From Lachnospira sp. UBA4346 (GTDB taxonomy: Bacteria; Bacillota; Clostridia; Lachnospirales; Lachnospiraceae): a DNA stretch of 12,442 nucleotides. The stretch spans positions 1 through 12,442 of the forward strand of contig DGTC01000016.1 of the NCBI GenBank assembly GCA_002394205.1. The letters run 5' to 3'. The position numbers and the translations under genes are program-made. Below the pieces are notes generated by a model. That model saw only the letters and a list, made by a program, of their open reading frames with translations, had not been told where the DNA came from and made no database searches. Below, piece after piece: positions 1 through 6,881 of the stretch. The number at the start of each line of letters is the position of its first letter. The stretch's first letter is position 1.

Positions 1-26
1 TGTATATTAGTCAATGATGTGACACC
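1..26 (+). repeat. Left terminal inverted repeat of the insertion sequence
   Basis: It begins TGTA and ends GATGTGACACC. Read against the reverse complement of 1184-1209 it matches at 18 of 26 positions, with the inner 12 bases (TGATGTGACACC) identical. It lies at the transposase 3' side. Confidence 0.85.
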
Positions 27-156
27 AACTTTTTAAAAATAAAAAGTTGATATGCTATTATGAAGTTATCACCTAAACAGCGGTGCTGTTATGGATAAGT
101 CTTATTCGGCAGAGATGTTTGCACCACAGATATTTATTAATCGAGCAGAATAAGAA

Positions 157-1104
157 TCAGAGTGTCTCTAGTTCGAGACGTTTTTCTAACGGACTTTTCC
201 AACTGAGCACTTGCATCGGGATGGAATTGGAACGATTTAGATATCGTTTCATTTGAATCTGGAGATCCTCATATGAGTAAAACTTCAGATGATTATAGAA
301 TCTTTCTTGATCATTGCGATGGCTACGTTCAACCTTTCCATTGTGTCGCGGTGTTCTAGGACGGATTCGCTTGTGAGTGATATTTAGTTCAGCACACGTT
401 TTATCTAAGATATGAATTCGTTCTGTTTTTGTAATATTTGTAAATTCAGCCCCATTATCCGTTTGTAGGATATCTGGGAGATAACCAAAGTAGTTGATGG
501 CACGCTTTAAGAAATCAACTGTTGAATAACCGCTTTGTTCCATGTAAGGATAAATAAAGCGCTCACGAGAAGCTTCATCAATAACTGTATATTGGTAAAA
601 TTTTTGAGGAACAGAGCCTGAATAGCAAACCTTTGGAACGTATTTAACATCCATCTGCCATTTCACACCGAGCTTGGTTGGAGTATCGTAAGGTTTTGGC
701 TTGTAGGCTTTTTTGGTAGATGGTGCAGCACTAGAAAACCCAAGCCTTTTATAAATACGATATAGTGATGCAGGGTGTCTAGAGTAGCCTTTGGCAACAC
801 GAAGCTTACCATACAATTCGCACACAGAGATATGCGGGTTACGTCGGTGGTAGTCAGTAATCCATTTGATTTCCTGCTCAGTGTGGGCATTGGGATGAGG
901 TGTGTGCGGACGATGAGATTTATCCATCAGGGAATCCTTTGTTCCATCGAATTTCTTGTTCCATCGAAGCAGGGAAGATTTGGAAATCTTATATCTTCGA
1001 CAGACGAAAGATACACCGACACCTGTACGGTATAGTTTTACAGCATAGTATTTTGTGTTAATTTCATGTGGCAAATATCGTTGTGAGTATGTTATAGTAT
1101 TCAT
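157..1104 (-). CDS. IS481-like DDE transposase
   Basis: Cuts and joins the element ends during transposition. From the chosen ATG (protein starts MNTITYSQRY) the product is 315 residues. An N-terminal helix-turn-helix region lies around residues 21-50. A DDE integrase core follows, with likely catalytic residues D152 (WQMDVKYV), D216 (QTDNGAEF) and E259 (NGKVERSHR). The reading frame stays open upstream to 1302, but that extension crosses the element boundary at 1209 and has no ribosome binding site. The ATG at 1104 has an AAAAGGAAAA stretch about ten bases upstream and lies fully inside the element. The frame is intact, without internal stops. A 10-bp inverted repeat covers its translation start region (separate entry). 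Confidence 0.88.
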   Translation of the reverse strand: MNTITYSQRYLPHEINTKYYAVKLYRTGVGVSFVCRRYKISKSSLLRWNKKFDGTKDSLMDKSHRPHTPHPNAHTEQEIKWITDYHRRNPHISVCELYGKLRVAKGYSRHPASLYRIYKRLGFSSAAPSTKKAYKPKPYDTPTKLGVKWQMDVKYVPKVCYSGSVPQKFYQYTVIDEASRERFIYPYMEQSGYSTVDFLKRAINYFGYLPDILQTDNGAEFTNITKTERIHILDKTCAELNITHKRIRPRTPRHNGKVERSHRNDQERFYNHLKFYSYEDLQIQMKRYLNRSNSIPMQVLSWKSPLEKRLELETL

Positions 1105-1105
1105 G

Positions 1106-1168
1106 ACGGTTGAGTTTTCCTTTTCTAGTATGTTTTTGTGGTGATTACATTCTATAGGACTCAACCGT
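1106..1168 (-). promoter_or_regulatory. Inverted repeat around the transposase ribosome binding site
   Basis: On the transposase strand, ACGGTTGAGT (1168-1159) is perfectly complementary to ACTCAACCGT (1115-1106). The second arm ends one base before the transposase ATG, and the probable Shine-Dalgarno stretch lies just inside the loop. A transcript containing both arms could form a 10-bp stem between the ribosome binding site and the start codon. A weak -10-like TATACA at 1177-1172 would start transcription near 1165, inside the first arm, so an internal transcript might lack the full stem. The pairing is seen; the regulatory role is inferred. Confidence 0.5.
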
Positions 1169-1183
1169 TTTTGTATAGGTGTA

Positions 1184-1209
1184 GGTGTCACATCAATTGT
1201 AACCTTACA
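1184..1209 (-). repeat. Right terminal inverted repeat of the insertion sequence
   Basis: On the minus strand it starts TGTAAGG and contains TGATGTGACACC, the partner of the left end at 1-26. It marks the boundary between element and host DNA on the transposase 5' side. Confidence 0.85.
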
Positions 1210-1414
1210 ATATTTGTAAAGGGGAATTTTGAATGATTGTTGACAAGCAGAACATATATTTGGTATATTATTGATATACAAAAGAAAACAATCATACGAC
1301 ATAGGATATAAAATAAATGAAAGAACGCAAGAAGTGTTTTCATTAGTGCTGCGTTATTATTTTTAGGTTTTAGAGATAGCTGATTGACAGAGAATCAGGT
1401 TTAAGAAAGATATG

Positions 1415-1451
1415 AACGGATATGTTGTAGCAATACAATATATCCGTTTTT
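1415..1451 (+). terminator. Intrinsic terminator without a visible gene
   Basis: A 15-bp stem (1415-1429 with 1434-1448, one G-T pair, no mismatch) closes a GCAA tetraloop and runs into five Ts. This is a strong rho-independent terminator for plus-strand transcription. No gene lies between it and the insertion sequence, so it probably served a gene now displaced or lost to the left. Confidence 0.75.
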
Positions 1452-1572
1452 AAGATTTATAGGGAATTCTTCCTAGTAATATAAAAATGCTCCGTATCAG
1501 GCACATTCGCACAAATGGAAAATGTCACATGCTTTCTTAATTATTTTATAAGGATTAAGTTTGAACAAGCAT

Positions 1573-1600
1573 TTGCTTTATAAGATTTTATGATATAAAT
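1573..1600 (+). promoter_or_regulatory. Possible promoter of the kinase gene (extended -10)
   Basis: TGATATAAAT at 1591-1600 has a TGn extension before TATAAA. A poor -35-like TTGCTT is at 1573-1578 with a short 15-base spacer. It would give a leader of about 90 bases before the kinase ATG. Surrounding DNA is very AT-rich, so chance matches are likely. Confidence 0.3.
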
Positions 1601-1697
1601 ATTTTATATGAGAATGTATTTATGCATAATATGGCTGCAAAATAACATTGTATGAGCAATCAGTAAAGGATGAATAAGGATATAAATAGTACATTTT

Positions 1698-2537
1698 ATG
1701 AAAAAGTGGGGAATTCGTAAGATTCTGTATGCTGGGTATATAGAATTCTTTTTAAGTATTATATTTTGGATTGGTGCAGGAGTAAATGCATTTCATGGAA
1801 TCGAACCGTGGGTGTATGTTGTTTTACTGGGCTTTTTAGGATGTAGTATTGTAATTATTGGGTGTGCGATGCTGTATGAGCATTTTTATATGGATAGTGT
1901 ACGGAAAAGTTATCAGGATTTAGAGCAGCTAAATGCAAAGTTGCGTACACAAAGACATGAATATTTAAATGAGATGCAGGTTGTATATGGTTTACTTGAG
2001 TTAAAAGAATACGAGGAAGCTGTGGCTTATTTAAAGCCGATTTATGAAGATATTGCGAAAGTTGGCAAGGCATTAAGAACTAAGAAGCCGGCGGTCAATG
2101 CATTGTTGTGTGCAAAAATGGAACAGGCAGAGAAGATGAAGGTTGACTTTTATATAGAAGTTTCATCGGATTTGCATAATTTGCAGATGGAACAGTGGGA
2201 TGTTTGTAAGATTTTAAGCAATCTTACAGATAATGCGATGACTGCGGTAAAGGATAATGCGGCCAGCAAGGAAGTACATTTGCAGATTATTGAAAATGCG
2301 ACTAGTTATGTATTTTGTGTATATAATAATGGACCGGTTATTGCACCGGGAAAATTAAATCTTATTTTTCAAAAAGGTTATTCAAGCAAGAAAGAGGCCG
2401 GGCATGGATTAGGACTTGGAATTGTGAAAGATATTACAAATCAATATCATGGACAAATTGAAGTTCAATCGGCAGAAGGTAAGACACAGTTTGAAGTGAC
2501 AATACCAAAAGAGCGTGCGTTAACACATAAAAAATGA
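1698..2537 (+). CDS. Membrane sensor histidine kinase, SPOB/CitA-like
   Basis: A 279-residue membrane kinase expected to autophosphorylate and pass phosphate to a response regulator, most likely the LytTR protein at 4653-5423. Two membrane segments (about residues 9-31 and 38-60) have only a short link between them, so no extracellular sensor domain is present. A dimerisation and phospho-acceptor helix follows, with H87 in QRHEYLNEMQVV, the pattern of Spo0B/CitA-type kinases. The ATPase domain has an N-box NLTDNA (175-180) and a G2 box HGLGLGIVKDI (236-246). The G1 box reads NNGPVI, without the usual aspartate; the AgrC and CitA-like groups vary here. The ATG has no good Shine-Dalgarno sequence, but a stop just upstream in frame (1683) leaves no obvious earlier start. 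The ligand is unknown. Confidence 0.88.
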   Translation: MKKWGIRKILYAGYIEFFLSIIFWIGAGVNAFHGIEPWVYVVLLGFLGCSIVIIGCAMLYEHFYMDSVRKSYQDLEQLNAKLRTQRHEYLNEMQVVYGLLELKEYEEAVAYLKPIYEDIAKVGKALRTKKPAVNALLCAKMEQAEKMKVDFYIEVSSDLHNLQMEQWDVCKILSNLTDNAMTAVKDNAASKEVHLQIIENATSYVFCVYNNGPVIAPGKLNLIFQKGYSSKKEAGHGLGLGIVKDITNQYHGQIEVQSAEGKTQFEVTIPKERALTHKK

Positions 2538-2654
2538 CAGTTGAAGATGAATTTTGAATATTTGGTGCAGTAGCTATTTTCATTTTGGAAAAGAGACGTA
2601 TACTGTATGTAGATAGAAAAATGAAATGCAAAACGAAAGTTGAGGTGTGTATAT

Positions 2655-3134
2655 ATGGATGGCTTGGTTGTTATTGGAATTATTTTATTTATTGCAGCAT
2701 TTCTATTTATCGGAATAGAAATTATGATTCCGGGGTTTGGTGCACCGGGAATTATTGGCAGTGCATGTCTGATTGCAGGAATCTTTCTGACGGCAAAAGA
2801 TTACATACAGGCATTATATATTGGTGTTGGTGTATTGGTGCTGTTAGGAATCTTTGTGGCAGTACTAATGACACTTTTATCCAAAGGAAAGTTTAAAAGT
2901 CCTATTATTTTAAAAGAAAGTATGGATAGAGAAGAAGGTTATATCAGTTCGTCAGATTTAGAATATATGATTGGAAAACGTGGTGTTACCGTGAATGCAT
3001 TGCATCCGGCAGGTAGAGTTGATGTTGAAGGTGTAGAATTCGACGTGGTATCTGATGGCAAATTTATTGAACAGGGAACGCAGGTTGAAATTTACAAAGT
3101 TCGGAATTCTTCGTTAGTAGTGAAAGAAATATAA
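2655..3134 (+). CDS. NfeD-family membrane protein (short form)
   Basis: A 159-residue partner protein of flotillins. Hydrophobic segments lie at about residues 4-24, 30-46 and 54-75, with the GFGAPG turn typical of NfeD between the first two. The C-terminal part (about 98-159) is a soluble OB-fold region containing GKRGVTVNALHPAGRV. The short form lacks the N-terminal protease domain of long NfeD proteins. The ATG at 2655 is chosen because GAGGTG lies seven bases upstream; a TTG fifteen bases earlier has no such support. The 117 bases after the kinase show no terminator, so read-through is possible. NfeD genes are commonly next to flotillin genes, as here, and are thought to help in microdomain assembly. 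Its molecular activity is not settled. Confidence 0.88.
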   Translation: MDGLVVIGIILFIAAFLFIGIEIMIPGFGAPGIIGSACLIAGIFLTAKDYIQALYIGVGVLVLLGIFVAVLMTLLSKGKFKSPIILKESMDREEGYISSSDLEYMIGKRGVTVNALHPAGRVDVEGVEFDVVSDGKFIEQGTQVEIYKVRNSSLVVKEI

Positions 3135-3189
3135 AGTTAGCAATATGTTAATAAATGTCCGCTTACAGAGACATTTGTTATAAATTATG

Positions 3190-3247
3190 CAGTATGTTAG
3201 AACCAGAAGAAACCCAATGTTCTGGAAAATAATAAAAGTACATACTG
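3190..3247 (+). promoter_or_regulatory. Nested inverted repeats in the floA leader
   Basis: CAGTATGT (3190-3197) pairs with ACATACTG (3240-3247), and inside it CCAGAA (3203-3208) pairs with TTCTGG (3220-3225). A separate 7-bp stem AAATGTC/GACATTT lies just upstream (about 3153-3176). No run of T follows, so these are not terminators. They could be an operator, an mRNA processing or stability structure, or a leader control element. No known riboswitch class is recognised. Confidence 0.4.
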
Positions 3248-3275
3248 TAAATGAAAAAGAAAAGGGGTAGAAACT

Positions 3276-4247
3276 ATGATTGGTGTAGGCGTATTAGGAG
3301 TAATTATTATTGTGGCAGTGTTGCTGTTTTTCAGATTTATCCCATTGGGATTGTGGATTTCAGCACTTGCAGCAGGCGTTCATGTGAGCGTATTTAATTT
3401 GGTTGGTATGAGACTTCGAAGAGTTGTACCGTCAAGAATTGTTATGCCGTTGATTAAAGCAACAAAGGCAGGAATTAAACTAAGTGCAAATCAGTTAGAA
3501 GCACATTATTTAGCAGGTGGTAACGTAGATGGCGTTGTAGATGCATTGATTGCTTCAGAGCGAGCAGGAATTGAACTTCCATTTGAAAAGGCAGCAGCTA
3601 TTGATCTTGCAGGTAGAAATGTATTAGAAGCGGTTAAGATGAGTGTTAATCCAAAGGTTATTGAGACACCGAATATTTCAGCAGTTGCAAAAGATGGTAT
3701 TGAATTATTGGTTAAGGCAAGAGTTACCGTTCGTACGAATCTTGAAAGACTTGTCGGTGGTGCCGGTGAATCTACAATTTTAGCCAGAATTGGTGAAGGT
3801 ATTGTAACAACAGTTGGTTCTTCAGAGTCGCATAAGAGTGTATTGGAGAATCCGGACGGAATCTCTAAGTTGGTATTAACAAAGGGACTTGATTCCGGTA
3901 CAGCATATGAAATTCTTTCAATTGATATTGCGGATATTGATGTCGGCAGAAATATTGGTGCACATTTACAGAGTCTTCAGGCGGAAGCAGATAAGAATAT
4001 TGCACAGGCAAAGGCAGAGGAACGTCGTGCAATGGCAGTTGCGAAGGAACAGGAAATGAGAGCATATGTAGTAGAAGCGGAAGCGGAAGTTCCAAAGGCA
4101 TTGGCATTTGCATTAAAGAATGGTAAATTGGGGATCATGGATTATTATGATATGCAGAATCTCAAGGCGGATACTCAGATGCGTGAGAATATAGCAAGAG
4201 AAGACAGTGATGCAAAGAAGATTTTAGAAGGTGAGAATAATGAGTAA
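3276..4247 (+). CDS. floA: Flotillin-like protein FloA
   Basis: Scaffold of functional membrane microdomains in Firmicutes. The 323-residue product is near the usual FloA length (about 330). An N-terminal membrane-embedded segment (about residues 3-40) is followed by the conserved VVPSRIVMPLIKATKAG region. The SPFH-like core comes next, with AKDGIELLVKARVTVRTNLE and GAGESTILARIGEGIV. An Ala/Glu-rich stretch follows (about 230-270, LQAEADKNIAQAKAEERRA) and should form the oligomerisation coiled coil. The ATG at 3276 has AGGGG eight bases upstream. The 3' end overlaps the next gene by eight bases, so the two are translationally coupled. The preceding NfeD and the 141-base leader with hairpins suggest one operon with possible internal control. 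Identification is firm; what it scaffolds here is unknown. Confidence 0.94.
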   Translation: MIGVGVLGVIIIVAVLLFFRFIPLGLWISALAAGVHVSVFNLVGMRLRRVVPSRIVMPLIKATKAGIKLSANQLEAHYLAGGNVDGVVDALIASERAGIELPFEKAAAIDLAGRNVLEAVKMSVNPKVIETPNISAVAKDGIELLVKARVTVRTNLERLVGGAGESTILARIGEGIVTTVGSSESHKSVLENPDGISKLVLTKGLDSGTAYEILSIDIADIDVGRNIGAHLQSLQAEADKNIAQAKAEERRAMAVAKEQEMRAYVVEAEAEVPKALAFALKNGKLGIMDYYDMQNLKADTQMRENIAREDSDAKKILEGENNE

Positions 4248-4647
4248 TCTTGAGGATTCCATCGGAAATGTACTGTCTAGGGTTATAAAAGAGGCGGAGA
4301 ATCTTTCAAACAGTCCGGAACTCAAAGAATTTGTGGGAAGTGTGGTTTCATATGGTAAGAAAGTTACAGAGAGTATGAATCAGACGAATCCGGCAAATCA
4401 GAATAGAAAACAGCAGCATCATAAGTATGTAAATCCAGAACATCCGAAAGAAAATCTGCAGGAGTGTGATGTATGTCATGATGAGAAACATCATATTGTA
4501 GAAAATGTATCCTATGAACATAAGAAGCATATGCAGCAGAAAAAAGAAAATTTGCGAAATGCAATGATTCTCTCAGAGGTTCTTTCGGAACCAATGTGTA
4601 AGCGAAGACGGCATAATAAGAGTGCGGTAAGAACATACAGAGGTTAA
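4240..4647 (+). CDS. Small Cys/His-rich protein of unknown function
   Basis: Not recognised. It is a 135-residue hydrophilic protein without membrane segment or signal peptide. Residues 1-45 look helical and amphipathic (MSNLEDSIGNVLSRVIKEAE). A Gln/Asn-rich linker follows, then a cluster that could bind metal: C76, C79 and H80 in CDVCH, then H84, H85, H94 and H97. The C-terminus has a hydrophobic helix (LRNAMILSEVL) and a basic tail with C120 and RRR. The ATG at 4240 lies inside floA and has AAGGTGAG upstream; an earlier GTG at 4231 has weaker support. Its stop shares one base with the first possible ATG of the regulator gene. Lying between flotillin and response regulator, it may be an adaptor; that is inference from position only. 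Confidence 0.8.
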   Translation: MSNLEDSIGNVLSRVIKEAENLSNSPELKEFVGSVVSYGKKVTESMNQTNPANQNRKQQHHKYVNPEHPKENLQECDVCHDEKHHIVENVSYEHKKHMQQKKENLRNAMILSEVLSEPMCKRRRHNKSAVRTYRG

Positions 4648-4652
4648 TGATT

Positions 4653-5423
4653 ATGATGGAAATGAAACCCGTGCAGGTAATGATTGTGGATGACGAAGTA
4701 TATATTCGTAAAATATTACGGAAAGTCATTGAACGGCAGAAAGGGTTTGAGGTTGTCTGTGAGTATGATAATATGACGGATGCATTGCTTGGATTTGAAC
4801 AGTTTCATCCACAGGTTATTTTTATGGATATTGAGATTTCTGGCAGCAGTGGTATTGATTGTGCGAAAGTTATTGCTAAATTAGATCAGACTGTAAAGAT
4901 TATTTTTGCGACAGCCCATGCGGAATATATGTCAAATGCATTTGAATTGTATGCGTTTGATTATCTGGTTAAGCCGTTTAATATACAGCGAATAGAACAT
5001 ACATTAGAAAGAATCCGACAGCAGGAAGATAAACGGGAGAATACAGGGCAGTCATTTGCAGATTTTGATAATAAGAATAAAGCAGATAAAAAGCATGCAC
5101 AATTGATGATTAAATCCAAAGAAAGTATGAATTTTTTGGATGCACAGGAGATTGTATTTATTGAACGGGAAAATAATGCAACGTGTATTTATATGTCAGA
5201 TGAAGAAGTTTTTCAGACATCAATGTCATTGGGGGATTTAGAAAGCAGGCTTGATGATACGATATTTATCAGGAGTCATAAATCCTATATTATTAATCGT
5301 AATTTTATTAAGAAAATTGAACCGTATGGACGTTGGACTTACATTGTGAAATTTAAAACAATCCAGCAGGATGCATTGATTACGAAAGAAAAATATGAAC
5401 AAATGAAGAAGTTTTATGAATAA
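4653..5423 (+). CDS. LytTR-family response regulator
   Basis: A 256-residue DNA-binding response regulator. The receiver domain (about residues 7-125) has acidic residues D13 and D14, the phosphorylation site D59 (IFMDIEI), T87 (FATAHA) and K107 (LVKPF). A polar linker (about 126-148) leads to a LytTR domain (150-256) with the signature IRSHKSYIINRNFIKKI. The kinase at 1698-2537 is the probable partner, since Spo0B/AgrC-like kinases often pair with LytTR regulators. Starts at 4647, 4653 and 4656 are possible. AGAGG sits nine bases before 4653 and only three before 4647, so 4653 is preferred. The gene touches the preceding small gene, which implies coupling. LytTR proteins bind paired direct repeats in promoters; I could not find a convincing pair in this window. 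Confidence 0.92.
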   Translation: MMEMKPVQVMIVDDEVYIRKILRKVIERQKGFEVVCEYDNMTDALLGFEQFHPQVIFMDIEISGSSGIDCAKVIAKLDQTVKIIFATAHAEYMSNAFELYAFDYLVKPFNIQRIEHTLERIRQQEDKRENTGQSFADFDNKNKADKKHAQLMIKSKESMNFLDAQEIVFIERENNATCIYMSDEEVFQTSMSLGDLESRLDDTIFIRSHKSYIINRNFIKKIEPYGRWTYIVKFKTIQQDALITKEKYEQMKKFYE

Positions 5424-5433
5424 GCAGAAAAAG

Positions 5434-5466
5434 CGGCAGGCGAAAAGTTTTTCGTTTGCCGTTTTT
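5434..5466 (+). terminator. Intrinsic terminator after the response regulator
   Basis: CGGCAGGCGAA pairs with TTCGTTTGCCG, allowing two G-T pairs, around a short AAGT-containing loop and is followed by five Ts. It ends the kinase-to-regulator cluster. An A-rich run on the left side may let it work in both directions. Confidence 0.82.
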
Positions 5467-5485
5467 CCTTTATGATAATTTTACT

Positions 5486-5513
5486 TTCTCAACATCCAAA
5501 ACTGTGTTATACT
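5486..5513 (+). promoter_or_regulatory. Promoter of the flavoprotein gene (extended -10)
   Basis: TGTTATACT (5505-5513) is an extended -10 box with TATACT at 5508-5513. TTCTCA at 5486-5491 is a partial -35 with a 16-base spacer. It lies between the preceding terminator and the AAGGAG site of the next gene, where a new transcription unit should start. Confidence 0.6.
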
Positions 5514-5544
5514 AACAGACAGCGACTCAAAAGGAGATATTTAA

Positions 5545-6783
5545 ATGAGTAAGATAATTGTCATTGGTGGTGGCGCAGCAGGCATGATGTCTGCGATAAC
5601 AGCTGCTTCAAATGAACACGATGTAATATTGATAGAAAAAAATGAAAAATTAGGCAAGAAGATATTTATTACAGGCAAAGGCCGCTGTAATTTTACCAAT
5701 GCTGGGGATAGTGATGATCTATTCAATAGTGTAGTAACGAATCAGAAGTTTTTATACAGTGCGTTTCATGGGTTCTCCAATTACGATACTATGGGATTTT
5801 TTGATGAGTTAGGACTTGCATTTAAAGTGGAACGTGGTAACAGAGTGTTCCCGGAATCAGACCATTCTTCTGATGTTATTGGTGCATTGTCTAGAAAAAT
5901 GAAATCATTAGGCGTAGAGATTTTATTAAATACCAAAGTAGAAGAAGTATGCAGTAAAGATGGTGCGTTTCATTCGGTAAAAGTGGAAGATGCATTTGAA
6001 AAGCATAAGGAAATCAAAGGAGATGCAGTTATTATTGCGACAGGAGGCAATTCGTATCAGTCTACGGGTTCAACAGGAGATGGGTATCGTTTTGCAAAGA
6101 GCCTTGGTCACAAAGTAACGCCGATTTTGCCGGCACTCGTACCATTTAAGGTGGCGGAGGAATGGGAACGTGACTTACAGGGATTAAGTCTGCGGAATGT
6201 CAGTGTAACCATTTATGATGGCAAAAAGGAATTGTATACAGAGTTTGGTGAGATGTTGTTTACACATTTTGGCGTGAGTGGACCTACTGTGCTTAGTGCC
6301 AGCAGTTATGTAGCAAAGACGATTCAGAAAAAGGAGTTGCAGCTTGTCATTAATTTAAAGCCTGCATTAACAGAAGACCAGTTAGATGAAAGAATTCTGC
6401 GTGATTTTGATGAAGTAAAGAATAAGAGCTTTAAGAATTCGTTAGATAAATTGCTGCCAAAGAAGCTGATACCGGTTGTAGTAATGTTAAGTAAGATTTC
6501 GCCTGAGAAGAAAGTAAATGAAATTACAAAACAAGAACGTCAGAATCTTGTATACTTAATACAACATTTCACATTGACATTAACTGGACTTCGTGGATTT
6601 CAGGAAGCAATTGTTACACAGGGCGGTGTGGATGTAAAAGAAATTAATCCATCTACTATGGAATCTAAATTGGTTAAAAATGTTTATTTTGCAGGAGAGG
6701 TGCTGGATGTGGATGCTGTAACAGGAGGATTTAATCTTCAAATTGCATGGTCAACAGCGTATGCAGCGGCAGCGCATTTATAA
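5545..6783 (+). CDS. BaiN/YhiN-family FAD-dependent oxidoreductase (HI0933-like)
   Basis: A 412-residue flavoprotein of full family length. The N-terminal Rossmann fold has GGGAAG (8-13) and E31 at the end of the second strand for FAD binding. The family block GKGRCNFTN is at 44-52. A second nucleotide-binding stretch, ATGGNSYQSTGSTGDGY, is at 165-181. The C-terminal FAD contact YFAGEVLDVDAVTGGFNLQ starts near residue 381. The ATG follows AAAAGGAG by a good distance. Members are variously annotated as aminoacetone oxidase or, for one gut homolog, as BaiN of bile acid metabolism. Most have no proven substrate, so none is assigned here. It precedes cmk-ispH by 98 bases with no terminator between, and may lead that operon. 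Confidence 0.9.
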   Translation: MSKIIVIGGGAAGMMSAITAASNEHDVILIEKNEKLGKKIFITGKGRCNFTNAGDSDDLFNSVVTNQKFLYSAFHGFSNYDTMGFFDELGLAFKVERGNRVFPESDHSSDVIGALSRKMKSLGVEILLNTKVEEVCSKDGAFHSVKVEDAFEKHKEIKGDAVIIATGGNSYQSTGSTGDGYRFAKSLGHKVTPILPALVPFKVAEEWERDLQGLSLRNVSVTIYDGKKELYTEFGEMLFTHFGVSGPTVLSASSYVAKTIQKKELQLVINLKPALTEDQLDERILRDFDEVKNKSFKNSLDKLLPKKLIPVVVMLSKISPEKKVNEITKQERQNLVYLIQHFTLTLTGLRGFQEAIVTQGGVDVKEINPSTMESKLVKNVYFAGEVLDVDAVTGGFNLQIAWSTAYAAAAHL

Positions 6784-6881
6784 AATGCACATTAGAAACA
6801 CAGATATGGATGGAAAACAAAGGCATGATATATGATATATGTCTGAATAATGATATAAGTTAAACAAAAGGAGTAGAGGAT

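Larger units (their letters stand above)
1..1209 (-). mobile_element. IS481-like insertion sequence, complete
   Basis: A 1209-bp element is bounded by imperfect inverted repeats that both begin with TGT on their own strand (1-26 and 1184-1209, 18 of 26 positions identical, the inner 12 perfect). One DDE transposase fills most of it. Size, TGT ends and a single transposase frame of about 315 residues fit the IS481 family. The left end also has an 8-bp A/T hairpin (27-34 with 41-48), and the stretch after the transposase stop has an inverted repeat (101-110 with 145-154). A target-site duplication cannot be tested because the window starts on the first base of the element. Nothing looks decayed, so the element may be active. 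Family placement is from motifs, not a search. Confidence 0.85.
1210..1697. other. Gene-less stretch between the IS and the sensor kinase
   Basis: No convincing coding sequence is seen on either strand. A 13-codon frame with a fair AGGGG site starts at 1233, and a nine-codon frame MKERKKCFH starts at 1317. One base shift in the latter would continue as ISAALLFLGF and resemble a signal peptide, but it stops again soon after. Both are too short to call genes. The stretch holds a strong terminator (1415-1451) and a possible promoter for the kinase (1573-1600). The insertion sequence may have separated this terminator from its original gene. Confidence 0.5.

Noticed and set aside
71..90. AACAGC-GGT-GCTGTT hairpin as transposase terminator
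   Set aside because: The stem is only 6 bp and no T-run follows on either strand.
1105..1302. N-terminal extension of the transposase up to an ATG at 1302
   Set aside because: It crosses the right terminal repeat at 1209 into host DNA, lacks a ribosome binding site, and a good internal ATG exists at 1104.
1670..1720. 16-codon leader frame overlapping the kinase start
   Set aside because: Its AAAGG lies directly against the ATG, too close to act, and the peptide shows no attenuator-like codon run.
3133..3200. Repeated GTTA-containing words upstream of floA as LytTR binding sites
   Set aside because: The spacing between words (11, 30 and 19 bases) does not fit the 21-22 base period of paired LytTR repeats, and the matches are weak.
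6784..6881. Promoter or terminator between the flavoprotein and cmk-ispH
   Set aside because: Only AT-rich GATATAT direct repeats are seen; no stem with a T-run and no paired -35/-10 boxes stand out.
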